From: an uncultured Pelagibacteraceae bacterium
Lineage (GTDB): Bacteria > Pseudomonadota > Alphaproteobacteria > Pelagibacterales > Pelagibacteraceae
Reading direction: 5' to 3'
Length of the DNA stretch: 53,996 nt
Assembly: GCA_902512765.1 (NCBI GenBank)
Contig: CABXKF010000003.1
Span: 1-53,996, forward strand
Under the pieces are notes generated by a model, which was not told the origin of the DNA, ran no database searches, and saw only the letters and a program-made list of their open reading frames with translations. How positions within the stretch are numbered: the stretch's first letter is position 1; the number at the start of each line of letters is the position of its first letter. The translations under genes were made by a program, and so were the position numbers. Positions 25,714-34,655 of this stretch are shown piece after piece.

Positions 25714-26589
25714 TTGAAATATCTTTCAAATAAAAATGGATTTCTAGGAATTGACAATAAAGTCAATTTTAAAGAAAAAGTTGTAATAGTTCCTTTTGGT
25801 CTTGAAAAAACAGTGAGTTATGGTGGGGGAACAAAAAATGGTCCAAAAGAAATAATAAAAGCATCTCACCAAGTTGAACTTTATGACGAAGAATTGAATT
25901 GTGAGCCCCATAAAAAGATAGGTATTAAAACTTTAAAGCCATTTAAAATTGATAAAGATATAAAAAAAGCACTTAGTAAAATGTCTAAAATTAATGAGGA
26001 AATTTTAGATAAAAAACTTTTTCCAATGACTTTTGGTGGTGAACATTCTATCACACCTGGTTGTATTGCTCCTTTTGCAAAAAAATATAAGGATATTTGT
26101 CTACTACACTTTGATGCTCATGCAGACTTGCGTGAAAGCTATAATGGAGAAAAGTTCTCCCATGCCTCAGCTATAAAAAGATGTTTGGACTACCCAAACG
26201 TTTCTCTAATTTCTTTTGGTATTAGAAATATATCAGAAAGTGAGATTCCTTTTTTAAAAAAAAATTCATCAAGAATTAATATATTTTGGGCAAAAGATAA
26301 AAATAAATGGAATCTTAATAAATTTAAGAAATTAATTAAGAACAAAACAGTTTATCTGACTTTTGATGTAGATGGATTAGACTCAAGTATCATGCCAGCA
26401 ACAGGAACTCCTGAACCAGGTGGATTGTTATGGGATGAAACTTTAAATATTATTCGAATTGCAGCAAAAAATTCAAAAATTGTTGGTGCAGATATTAATG
26501 AATTATCACCAATAAAAGGCTTTAACTCATATAACTTTCTTGTAGCAAAACTAGCTTACAAAATTTTATCTTATAAATTTTTATATTAA
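25714..26589 (+). CDS. speB: Agmatinase/arginase-family ureohydrolase
   Basis: This 291-residue binuclear manganese ureohydrolase has all metal-binding motifs: GGEHSITPG, LHFDAHADLRE and TFDVDGLDSS. The downstream TPEPGGL motif resembles agmatinases rather than arginases. The expected reaction is agmatine to putrescine plus urea. Other guanidino substrates are possible, including an agmatine derivative made by the neighbouring enzyme. It begins with TTG at 25714, two bases after the preceding stop. It ends two bases from the convergent transporter gene. Confidence 0.85.
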   Translation: MKYLSNKNGFLGIDNKVNFKEKVVIVPFGLEKTVSYGGGTKNGPKEIIKASHQVELYDEELNCEPHKKIGIKTLKPFKIDKDIKKALSKMSKINEEILDKKLFPMTFGGEHSITPGCIAPFAKKYKDICLLHFDAHADLRESYNGEKFSHASAIKRCLDYPNVSLISFGIRNISESEIPFLKKNSSRINIFWAKDKNKWNLNKFKKLIKNKTVYLTFDVDGLDSSIMPATGTPEPGGLLWDETLNIIRIAAKNSKIVGADINELSPIKGFNSYNFLVAKLAYKILSYKFLY

Positions 26590-26591
26590 TT

Positions 26592-27140
26592 TTAGACAGG
26601 CTTACTGATCTTAAGTAAAATTTTAAATGGTACCAACATTACCAGAGATACAAATAGTTTTACTGCTAGATCACCCAATGATAATGTTATCCAAGGCACA
26701 CCTGTTGCATAGAATGAAATCGAAAAAAATAAAAAAGTATCAACTGTAGATCCAATTACAGATGAAGTTAAAGGGGCTATAAACCACTCTTTTTTTCTTA
26801 GACGGTCAAAAATCTGAATATCTAATAGTTGAGCTGTTAGAAAAGCTATTCCAGATCCAATAGCTATTCTAATAGAAATTAAATCAGCAAAATTTGTTGA
26901 AAATATAAGAGTAAAAATAATTCCAATAAAAAATCCAAAATATACAATTTTTCTTGCAACAAATTTACCATAAAATCTATTGGCTAAATCTGTAATCAAA
27001 AAAGCTACTGGATAACTAAAAGCTCCATAAGTGAGAATCTCACTTAATCCATAATAATTAATTGGAAATTGAACTAGATAATTTGAGGATAAAACAACTA
27101 CTCCCATCAAAATTGACAGGGTAATAAAAAGTTTGCTCAT
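26592..27140 (-). CDS. yhhQ: YhhQ/VUT-family queuosine-precursor transporter
   Basis: This 182-residue inner-membrane protein has about six helices. The conserved N-terminal block FSYPVAFLITDLANRFYGKFVARKIVYFGF and the later STVDTFLFFSISF segment identify the VUT/DUF165 family, whose E. coli member YhhQ imports the queuosine precursors preQ0/preQ1. Its start shares one base with the rpmB stop, so it is translated from the rpmB transcript. The substrate is inferred from the family. Confidence 0.85.
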   Translation of the reverse strand: MSKLFITLSILMGVVVLSSNYLVQFPINYYGLSEILTYGAFSYPVAFLITDLANRFYGKFVARKIVYFGFFIGIIFTLIFSTNFADLISIRIAIGSGIAFLTAQLLDIQIFDRLRKKEWFIAPLTSSVIGSTVDTFLFFSISFYATGVPWITLSLGDLAVKLFVSLVMLVPFKILLKISKPV

Positions 27141-27451
27141 TAAGCAGTTTTAGCTATGGGCTTTTTCTTAAATGGAGATTTTATTAAAATACTTTTTTTT
27201 AGTTTTTTTAATCTTGGAGACAGATTTTTGTTTTTAACTGCCTTGAGAAATTCATCAAAGCTACCTTTTTTATCAACAGATCTAACACCAGAATTGCTTA
27301 CTGTTAACTTTAGACTTCTCTTTAATAATTCACTTGTGAATTTTACTTTTTTTAAATTTGGCAAAAATCTTCTCTTAGTCTTGTTGTTAGCATGACTGAC
27401 GTTGTGACCTTTCATAGGGATTTTTCCAGTTAATTCACATTTTTTTGACAT
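27140..27451 (-). CDS. rpmB: 50S ribosomal protein L28
   Basis: This 103-residue large-subunit protein begins with the family's [32 protein letters not shown], which matches the conserved N-terminus of alphaproteobacterial L28. The C-terminal Lys-rich tail is also typical. A strong promoter at 27464-27492 lies so close that the predicted leader is only about six bases, with no Shine-Dalgarno sequence. The transporter gene downstream is fused to it by a one-base stop/start overlap. Confidence 0.96.
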   Translation of the reverse strand: MSKKCELTGKIPMKGHNVSHANNKTKRRFLPNLKKVKFTSELLKRSLKLTVSNSGVRSVDKKGSFDEFLKAVKNKNLSPRLKKLKKSILIKSPFKKKPIAKTA

Positions 27452-27463
27452 AATAATAGTGCC

Positions 27464-27492
27464 TATATAAGGGGAGATATGGAAAGCGTCAA
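27464..27492 (-). promoter_or_regulatory. Sigma-70-type promoter of rpmB, nearly leaderless
   Basis: Reading the minus strand, TTGACG (27492-27487) and TATATA (27469-27464) are separated by exactly 17 bases. Both boxes match the housekeeping consensus in five and four of six positions. Transcription would begin near 27457, about six bases before the rpmB ATG at 27451. Confidence 0.7.
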
Positions 27493-27503
27493 GTTTAATA
27501 GAT

Positions 27504-28556
27504 TTAAGATAGAGTTTTATTTCCTACAATTTCGGTATAATTTTTAACTCCATCTCTAATTAATAATTCTTTTAGGTCTTTTTTTATAATTCCTGCAATA
27601 TTTGGACCTTTGAAAACCATCCCTGTATATAACTGCACATAGTCTGCGCCAGCTGCTAACTTGTCATAAGCCGCCTTACCAGAATCGATCCCACCAACAC
27701 CAATAATTTTTATTTTTCCTTTTAATAATTTATAAAATCTATTTATTAGAATGTTAGATTTCTCTTCAATTGGTTTTCCTGACAAGCCCCCTTTTTGATG
27801 TCCTTGTATATCACTCAGTTTATCCCTTGTAGCTTCTGATGTGTTTGAGATGATGATTGCTTTTATTTCACATTCTAAAAGAATTTCAGAAATTAAGTTA
27901 ATTTGATTTTCATCTATATCTGGTGAAATTTTGACAGCAATAGGAATATTTGATTTTAAATTTTTTTTTTCTGTCATAATAGACATGAGTAAATCTTTTA
28001 ATTTATTACCTTCATGAAATGTTCTTAAATTTTCAGTGTTTGGTGATGAAATATTGATTGTTATGTAATCTGCTTCATCATAGAAAGTTTTTAATCCTAT
28101 TAAATAATCATTCAATCTATCGTTAGAGTCTTTATTGGGTCCAATGTTAATGCCAAGTAAGCCCACTTTGTTATTACGTTTAATACGCTCTTTAACAATT
28201 TCAGCACCATGATTATTAAAGCCTAGTCTATTAATTAATGCTTCATCTTCTACTAATCTAAATACTCTAGGTTTAGGATTTCCATATTGTTTCAAAGGAG
28301 TAATTGTTCCAACCTCTACAAATCCAAAACCTAATTTAAATAATGAGTTGTATATCTCTGCATTTTTATCAAAACCAGCTGCCATTCCAATTGGATTATC
28401 TAAATCTTTGTCAAAAATTTTTGTTTGAAAAATAGGATCATTTTTACTTTCATCAAATACATTAGGAATTAAATTAAATTTTAACGATTTTATTGCTAAC
28501 GTATGTGCTTTTTCAGGATCTACTTTAAATATCAGCGGTCTTAATTTAGAAAACAT
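27504..28556 (-). CDS. pyrD: Dihydroorotate dehydrogenase (quinone), class 2
   Basis: This 350-residue FMN enzyme of pyrimidine synthesis oxidises dihydroorotate to orotate with quinone as acceptor. The N-terminal extension ([22 protein letters not shown]) is the membrane-associating part of class 2 enzymes. The FMN-binding start [13 protein letters not shown] and the active-site loop [13 protein letters not shown], with Ser as catalytic base (class 2), are visible. [26 protein letters not shown] closes the barrel. It overlaps lysS by one base. Confidence 0.96.
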   Translation of the reverse strand: MFSKLRPLIFKVDPEKAHTLAIKSLKFNLIPNVFDESKNDPIFQTKIFDKDLDNPIGMAAGFDKNAEIYNSLFKLGFGFVEVGTITPLKQYGNPKPRVFRLVEDEALINRLGFNNHGAEIVKERIKRNNKVGLLGINIGPNKDSNDRLNDYLIGLKTFYDEADYITINISSPNTENLRTFHEGNKLKDLLMSIMTEKKNLKSNIPIAVKISPDIDENQINLISEILLECEIKAIIISNTSEATRDKLSDIQGHQKGGLSGKPIEEKSNILINRFYKLLKGKIKIIGVGGIDSGKAAYDKLAAGADYVQLYTGMVFKGPNIAGIIKKDLKELLIRDGVKNYTEIVGNKTLS

Positions 28557-30118
28557 TATTTTAATTTATTTATTAACAACTCGGTAGTTTCTTTTACACC
28601 AAAAAAACTTATAAAAAATCCCATTCGAGGTCCATTTTCATCACCAAAAACTACCTCATATATTAATTTGAACCAATCTCTCAAGTTATCTGCATAACCA
28701 TTTTCTTTTCCAGTAGAATAAATCAAAGTTTGAATATCTTCTGGAGACATTTCATCTGTACATTTTTTTAGAGTTTTCACTAATGCTTCAAGAGCTAGTT
28801 TTTCTGACTCATTTGGTGATTTATATTTTTTCTGAGCTTTAATTACATCATTAAAATATTTAATTGCATAACCAACCAGGCCATCAAAAATTGAAAAATT
28901 TTTTTCAGAAATATCTGACTTATATTTTTTAACAAACTTCCATAACAAATCCTTGCTATCAGCATTACTTGTTTCAACTAAATTAAGTAACATTGAAAAT
29001 GTCATAATCATTTCTTCTTTTGGAATATTACCATTATGTACGTGCCATACAGGATTCATTAATAACTGTAGCTCATTTTGTTTTTTGGATTTTTCAATAC
29101 AATCTAAATACTCATCAACCGCTTTAGGCACTATTTCTTTATATAGCTTTTTTGCTCTTTTTGGATTTTGATACATGTACAAGGATAAGCTTTCTGGTGA
29201 TGCATATTCCAACCATTGATCAATCGTTATCCCATTTCCTTTTGATTTAGAAATTTTTTCTCCTTTTTCATCTAAAAACAACTCATATGCAAAACCAGAT
29301 GGATTTTTCTTCCCTAATAAATTTATTATTTTTGTGGATAAAATTGCACTTTCAATCAAATCTTTTCCGTACATCTCAAAGTCTACATCTAATGCGTACC
29401 ATCTCATTGCCCAATCAACTTTCCATTGTAATTTACAATTCCCGTCCAAGACACTTGTCTCTAATTTTTTACCTTTATTATCAAAAATAATATTTGATTT
29501 TTTTTTATCAATTTCGATAACAGGAATTTCTAAAACATGTCCAGTCTCAGGACAAATTGGTAAAAAGGGACTGTAAGTTTGTTGACGTTCCTTACCTAAA
29601 GTTGGAATAATAATATTCATAATTCCTTCATAATTTTCTAAAATTATTTTAAGTGTTGGATTGAAGAATCCACTTTTATAAAGTGATGTAGAACTTTGAA
29701 AATTGTAATTAAATTTAAAACTATCTAAAAATTTTTTTAACATTTCATTGTTATGTTCACCAAAACTTTCAAATTTTCCAAATGGATCAGGAACTTTAGT
29801 CAGCGGTTTATGAAGGTTATCTTTCAATAATTCTTGATTAGGGACATTGTCTGGCACCTTTCGTAAGCCATCCATATCATCTGAAAATGTTATTATTTCA
29901 GTTGGAAGATCTGATAGTTGCTTTAAAGCATTTACCATCATTGATGTTCTTGCAACCTCACCAAATGTTCCAATATGTGGAAGACCACTAGGACCATAAC
30001 CTGTTTGAAGAGTAATCTTGCCTTTTTTTTCTATAAAGGACTTTCTTTCTCGAAGTAGTTTTTTGGCTTCCACAAAAGGCCAAGCATTAGTTTTATCTAA
30101 ATTTTCTTTTTTAATCAT
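28556..30118 (-). CDS. lysS: Lysyl-tRNA synthetase, class I (LysK)
   Basis: This 520-residue class I lysyl-tRNA synthetase is the archaeal-type enzyme that alphaproteobacteria use instead of the class II form. The HIGH-type motif is in GPSGLPHIGTFGEVART and the KMSKS-type motif is GEKISKSKGNGIT, followed by the domain ending WYALDVDFEMYGKD region upstream. Length is normal. It is the first gene of a lysS-pyrD pair (one-base overlap) and diverges from trkH across 88 bp. Confidence 0.95.
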   Translation of the reverse strand: MIKKENLDKTNAWPFVEAKKLLRERKSFIEKKGKITLQTGYGPSGLPHIGTFGEVARTSMMVNALKQLSDLPTEIITFSDDMDGLRKVPDNVPNQELLKDNLHKPLTKVPDPFGKFESFGEHNNEMLKKFLDSFKFNYNFQSSTSLYKSGFFNPTLKIILENYEGIMNIIIPTLGKERQQTYSPFLPICPETGHVLEIPVIEIDKKKSNIIFDNKGKKLETSVLDGNCKLQWKVDWAMRWYALDVDFEMYGKDLIESAILSTKIINLLGKKNPSGFAYELFLDEKGEKISKSKGNGITIDQWLEYASPESLSLYMYQNPKRAKKLYKEIVPKAVDEYLDCIEKSKKQNELQLLMNPVWHVHNGNIPKEEMIMTFSMLLNLVETSNADSKDLLWKFVKKYKSDISEKNFSIFDGLVGYAIKYFNDVIKAQKKYKSPNESEKLALEALVKTLKKCTDEMSPEDIQTLIYSTGKENGYADNLRDWFKLIYEVVFGDENGPRMGFFISFFGVKETTELLINKLK

Positions 30119-30206
30119 GAATTTGCTTCTAAAAATCTTAAATCAGTGATTTTACTAATTCTTATAGAGTTGAAATTTATTTACCATAAAATAATGTTCT
30201 TTCAAA

Positions 30207-31646
30207 ATGTCTAATTATAAAACTGTTTTTTTTACACTGGGAATTTTACAAATAATTCTTGGGGTGTCCATGTTCATACCCATTATTGCTCAATTTGCTT
30301 ATTCTGAAATAGACTCTTCATTTTTTGGAGCATCAATTGTTACAATAATTTTTGGAACTTTATTTTTTTTAGCTAATTTAGATCATGATAAAAAATTAAA
30401 TTTACAACAAGCTTTTTTGCTCACTGCACTTTCTTGGTTAAGTATCGCAATTTTTGGATCTTTGCCTTTTATATTTTCAACAATAGAATTATCCATCACT
30501 GATGCATTTTTTGAAAGTATGTCTGGGATAACAACTACCGGCTCAACAATTATTTCAAATCTTGAGTTTACACCAAAAGGAATTTTATTATGGAGAGCAA
30601 TACTACAGTGGTTAGGTGGCATTGGTATCATTGTCATGGCTATTACTTTAATGCCAATAATGAACGTTGGTGGAATGCAATTGTTTAAAATTTCTAGCAA
30701 TGACTCTGAAGAAAAAATACTTCCAAAATCTAAAGAGATAGCTCTGAGGTTAATCTATATATATTCAGGATTAACTTTAATGTGTGCTTTGACTTATAGG
30801 TTATTTGGAATGAGTAAATTTGACAGCATAACACATTCTATGACTACGATAGCAACAGGTGGTTTTTCAAATTACAATCAATCTATAGGTTTTTTCAATA
30901 GTATTCCAATTGAAATAGCATCAATGATATTCATTATTTTAGGAAGTATCCCATTTATTGCATACATCAAATTTATAAATGGAAACAAAAAAATTTTTTT
31001 AACAGATGTTCAAATTAAAACTTTTTTCAAAGTTATTGTTGCTGCAATTGTATTATTGTCGACATATCTATTATTGGTTAATAATGAAAATTTTAATTTA
31101 AGGTCAGTTTTTTTTAATACTATTTCTATATTGACAGGAACTGGTTATGTAAATTCTGAGTATGATAGTTGGGGTGGTTTTCCAATAACTTTGTTTCTAG
31201 CACTTATGTTTATAGGTGGATGTGCTGGTTCAACTGCTTGTGGTATCAAAATTTTTAGAATTCAAATTCTATATTTGTTTATAGCAAATCAACTTAAAAA
31301 AATTATTTATCCAAAAGGTGTTTTTGTGATCAAATATGATCAGGGTTCAGTTGATAATAAATTTATTGCGTCAATAATTTCTTTTATTTATTTTTACTTT
31401 GTAATCTTCTTTTTACTTACAGCATTACTATCGTTAACTGGTCTCGATTTTATTACAGCAATTTCAGGGGCTGCTACATCAATTTCAAATGTTGGACCTG
31501 GATTGGGGCCTATAATAGGTCCTAATGGAGATTTTTCATCTTTACCTGATATTTCTAAGTGGATCTTAACAGTTGGTATGATTTTAGGTAGACTTGAGCT
31601 GTTTGCAATATTAGTATTATTTTTACCATCTTTTTGGAGAAGTTAA
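30207..31646 (+). CDS. trkH: Potassium uptake protein TrkH
   Basis: This 479-residue K+ translocating subunit carries four selectivity-filter-like P-loops. SGITTTGSTI, ATGGFSNY, LTGTGYVNS and TSISNVGPGLGP are clearly visible, one per repeat. The surrounding helices give about ten to twelve transmembrane segments. TrkH normally needs the NAD-binding gate subunit TrkA, which is not in the window. It heads a tight trkH-ampG-NlpC/P60 run. Confidence 0.94.
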   Translation: MSNYKTVFFTLGILQIILGVSMFIPIIAQFAYSEIDSSFFGASIVTIIFGTLFFLANLDHDKKLNLQQAFLLTALSWLSIAIFGSLPFIFSTIELSITDAFFESMSGITTTGSTIISNLEFTPKGILLWRAILQWLGGIGIIVMAITLMPIMNVGGMQLFKISSNDSEEKILPKSKEIALRLIYIYSGLTLMCALTYRLFGMSKFDSITHSMTTIATGGFSNYNQSIGFFNSIPIEIASMIFIILGSIPFIAYIKFINGNKKIFLTDVQIKTFFKVIVAAIVLLSTYLLLVNNENFNLRSVFFNTISILTGTGYVNSEYDSWGGFPITLFLALMFIGGCAGSTACGIKIFRIQILYLFIANQLKKIIYPKGVFVIKYDQGSVDNKFIASIISFIYFYFVIFFLLTALLSLTGLDFITAISGAATSISNVGPGLGPIIGPNGDFSSLPDISKWILTVGMILGRLELFAILVLFLPSFWRS

Positions 31647-31648
31647 AA

Positions 31649-33025
31649 ATGCTTGAAATTAAAAAACAATCTTTTTCAGAAACTTTTTCAGTTTATTTTG
31701 ATAGAAGAATGTTGAGAATACTATTACTTGGAGCAATCTCTGGTTTTCCATGGGTTTTGATAGGCAGTAGTTTAAGTTTATGGCTCAAAGAGGAAGGCTT
31801 AAGTAGATCAACAATAGGATGGGCTGGATTAATATTTGGGGTATACGCATTTAATTATTTGTGGGCTCCTCTTATAGATAGACTACAAATTCCCTATCTT
31901 ACAAAAAAACTTGGCCATAGACGAGGATGGATAGTATTAATGCAAACTGCAATTTTAATCTGTTTGGTTGGTTGGAGTTTGATAAATCCAACAGAAAATC
32001 TTGCTCTGCTAATTACAATTGGTTTAATCATTGCAATTGCATCAGCAACTCAAGACATAACTGTAGATGCATTAAGAATTGAGCAGATTGGTGAAAATGA
32101 GGGTAAATCAATGGCTGCTGGAGCTGCAATGGCAGTGGTTGGTTGGTGGAGTGGATATAAATTAGGTGGCGTAATAGCTTTATTTACTGCGGAATACTTT
32201 CAAAATATTGGCATAACTAATTACTGGCAATCAACATTTTTAATTTTAGGGATTGTAGTAATTTTAATGAATATTGGATTGATGTTTGTTCATGAAACAC
32301 ATTCAAATACTAGAAAGGTTAATCAGAAAAAAACTGATGAGCTTATACAAAGTAAACTTGGATCACAAAATTTTATTACAAACATAATTTCATGGATAAG
32401 TGGAACTCTTGGAGGTCCTGTAATAAGTTTTTTCAAAAAAAATGGGTTTTCTATTGCAATAGGTATTTTAGGGTTTGTGTTTTTATTCAAGATAGGTGAG
32501 GCATTTTTAGGTCGTATGTCGATTGTTTTTTATAAAGAAATTGGATTTTCTAAAGGTGATATTGCAATTTACTCTAAAACCTTGGGCTGGATAACGACAG
32601 TTATTTTTACATTATTAGGTGGTCTTTTTGTAATTAGATCGGGAGTTTTAAAAGCAATGTTTCTTGCAGGTATACTGATGGCTGCAACTAATTTATTATT
32701 TACAGTACTTGCGTGGAGTGGAAAATCAGAATTGTTATTTGCAATTGCAGTTATTTTTGATGATATAGCTGCAGCTTTTGCAACAGTTGCTTTTGTAGCT
32801 TTTATTTCATTGTTAGTAGACAGAACTTATACTGCAACTCAATATGCGCTTCTTGCTTCTATTGGAACGGCAGGAAGAACTACACTTGCATCCTCATCTG
32901 GAGCATTAGTGGATTGGCTAAATGGAGACTGGGGTATATTCTTTATTTTAACTGCAATTATGGTTATCCCTTCATTGATTTGCTTATGGTTTATTAAAGA
33001 TAAACTTAAACTTCGTGAAAAATAA
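31649..33025 (+). CDS. ampG: AmpG-like MFS permease
   Basis: This 458-residue major-facilitator permease has about twelve to fourteen helices. The stretches LLGAISGFPWVLIGSSLSLWLKEEG, GHRRGWIVLMQ and ATQDITVDALRIE are the signature of the AmpG/PAT family, which imports anhydromuropeptides for recycling in enterobacteria. I chose the ATG at 31649, which has GGAGA eight bases upstream; a longer reading from TTG at 31634 would overlap trkH. The following gene is an NlpC/P60 peptidase, which fits muropeptide processing. Confidence 0.87.
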   Translation: MLEIKKQSFSETFSVYFDRRMLRILLLGAISGFPWVLIGSSLSLWLKEEGLSRSTIGWAGLIFGVYAFNYLWAPLIDRLQIPYLTKKLGHRRGWIVLMQTAILICLVGWSLINPTENLALLITIGLIIAIASATQDITVDALRIEQIGENEGKSMAAGAAMAVVGWWSGYKLGGVIALFTAEYFQNIGITNYWQSTFLILGIVVILMNIGLMFVHETHSNTRKVNQKKTDELIQSKLGSQNFITNIISWISGTLGGPVISFFKKNGFSIAIGILGFVFLFKIGEAFLGRMSIVFYKEIGFSKGDIAIYSKTLGWITTVIFTLLGGLFVIRSGVLKAMFLAGILMAATNLLFTVLAWSGKSELLFAIAVIFDDIAAAFATVAFVAFISLLVDRTYTATQYALLASIGTAGRTTLASSSGALVDWLNGDWGIFFILTAIMVIPSLICLWFIKDKLKLREK

Positions 33026-33761
33026 TTTTTTTTATAAGAGTCAATTCTCAAATATTTATAAAAAAGCTTCAAAGAATTCTGAAGTTACTTCTCAAATAAT
33101 CTATGGAGAAAGATTTAAAATCTTATCTAAAAATAAAGAATGGATAAAAATAAAATCTTCATTCGATAATTACATAGGTTTCATCAAAAATGAAAAATAT
33201 ACAGACAAACATAAGCCAAGTCATAAAGTTTATAGTTTAAAAGCTAAAGTTTGGAGTATACAAAAAAAAATAACCATTGAATTTTTACCCTTTGGTTCAA
33301 AAATTTCAATAATTAAAGAAAGTAAAAATCTTGCAGAATTTGAAAAAAATAAATGGGTAAAAAAAAATGATTTAAAGAAAATAGATCATAAAGAAAAAAA
33401 TTTTACTAAAATATTTAAATTATTTTTAAAAACCAAATATGTATGGGGTGGTAAAACTTTCAATGGAATTGATTGTTCAGCTTTATTGCAGCTATTTTAT
33501 TATTATAATAACTCCTTTTATCCAAGAGATACAAAAGACCAAATCAAATATTCTAGAAAACAATTAAAAAGAAAAGTATTTAAAAAAGGTGATGTAATCT
33601 TTTGGAAAGGTCATGTTGCCATGTGCATTGATGCTAAAAAACTAATCCATGCATATGGTCCAAAAGAAAAGGTTATTATTATGCCAATTATAGAAACGAT
33701 AAAAAAAATTCAGGAAACAGCAAAACTAACAGTAAAAAAAATATCCTCTATAAAATATTAA
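33015..33761 (+). CDS. NlpC/P60 family cysteine peptidase with SH3-like N-terminus
   Basis: This 248-residue C40-family peptidase has an N-terminal bacterial SH3-like part (about 1-110, with SQIIYGERFKILSKNKEWIKIKSSFDNYIGFI) and a C-terminal catalytic domain. The nucleophile is Cys154 in FNGIDCSALLQ and the general base His200 in FWKGHVAMCID. No signal peptide is evident, so cytoplasmic cleavage of imported murein peptides is likely. It starts with GTG, overlapping the permease gene by 11 bases, and overlaps the convergent dehydrogenase gene by 4. Confidence 0.87.
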   Translation: MKNNFFYKSQFSNIYKKASKNSEVTSQIIYGERFKILSKNKEWIKIKSSFDNYIGFIKNEKYTDKHKPSHKVYSLKAKVWSIQKKITIEFLPFGSKISIIKESKNLAEFEKNKWVKKNDLKKIDHKEKNFTKIFKLFLKTKYVWGGKTFNGIDCSALLQLFYYYNNSFYPRDTKDQIKYSRKQLKRKVFKKGDVIFWKGHVAMCIDAKKLIHAYGPKEKVIIMPIIETIKKIQETAKLTVKKISSIKY

Positions 33762-34654
33762 CTTCTTCCAAAATCAGGTTTGTTAACATCTTGTTTTAAT
33801 TTAATGATTTTTTTTCTTACTTTTTTGGTTTGAATTAATTTTTTTAAAATTGATTTATTATTTTTTGAATTAATATCTTTTTTAAAAGAATTTAAGTTTT
33901 TGATAAATAGATCAATAGCTTTTGAAATATTTTTCTTATTGTTAAAAAATATATCTCTCCACATAATTTCATTTGAGGCTGCTATTCTTGAAAAATCTCG
34001 TAACCCACCTGCACTATATTTAATCAAATCATAATTTTGTATTTTTTCAAAGTCTTGTGCTGATTTTACTAAATTGTATGCAATCAAGTGTGGAAGATGA
34101 CTAGTTATAGAGAAAATTTTATCATGTTTTTCTGGACTCATAATAACTATTTTTGATCCGATCTTTTTCCAAAACTTATTCAATATATTTAAATGATTTT
34201 TCTTAGTATTTTTCTCTTTTATCAAAACACACCATTTATCCTCAAATATATCTTGCCTACCATGCTCTGGTCCACTTACCTCGGATCCTGCTATTGGGTG
34301 ACTTTGTGTCCAGGAAATATCTTTTCTTAAAAATTTTTTAATAATCTTTGATGACTCTATTTTTGACGAACCTATGTCAGTTATAATAGTTTTGGGTAAT
34401 AAACATTTATTCATTCTAAGAATAAGATTCTTATATTCATTCATTGGTGTACATAAAATAATCAAATCTGCTTTTACAACTCCATCCTCTAATTTCTTTA
34501 TAATTATTCCCGGTAGTTTTAATTTTTTTATTTTTGTAATGTTGGATTTTGATTTCTCATAAATATAAATCTTGTTAGCCATCCTTTTTTTTTGAATTCT
34601 TCTCAGCAAAGATGATCCTAATAACCCACATCCAATAATTAAAACATTTTTCAT
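33758..34654 (-). CDS. tyrC: Prephenate/arogenate dehydrogenase
   Basis: This 298-residue NAD(P)-dependent enzyme of tyrosine biosynthesis has the Rossmann start VLIIGCGLLGSSLLRRI, a second-strand LIILCTPMNEY, the TDIGSSKIESS segment, and the catalytic-domain motif SHPIAGSEVSGPEHG. It sits one base downstream of the hisC-like aminotransferase gene. That pairing supports aromatic amino-acid synthesis. No ACT or chorismate mutase domain is fused to it. Confidence 0.92.
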   Translation of the reverse strand: MKNVLIIGCGLLGSSLLRRIQKKRMANKIYIYEKSKSNITKIKKLKLPGIIIKKLEDGVVKADLIILCTPMNEYKNLILRMNKCLLPKTIITDIGSSKIESSKIIKKFLRKDISWTQSHPIAGSEVSGPEHGRQDIFEDKWCVLIKEKNTKKNHLNILNKFWKKIGSKIVIMSPEKHDKIFSITSHLPHLIAYNLVKSAQDFEKIQNYDLIKYSAGGLRDFSRIAASNEIMWRDIFFNNKKNISKAIDLFIKNLNSFKKDINSKNNKSILKKLIQTKKVRKKIIKLKQDVNKPDFGRS

Positions 34655-34655
34655 A

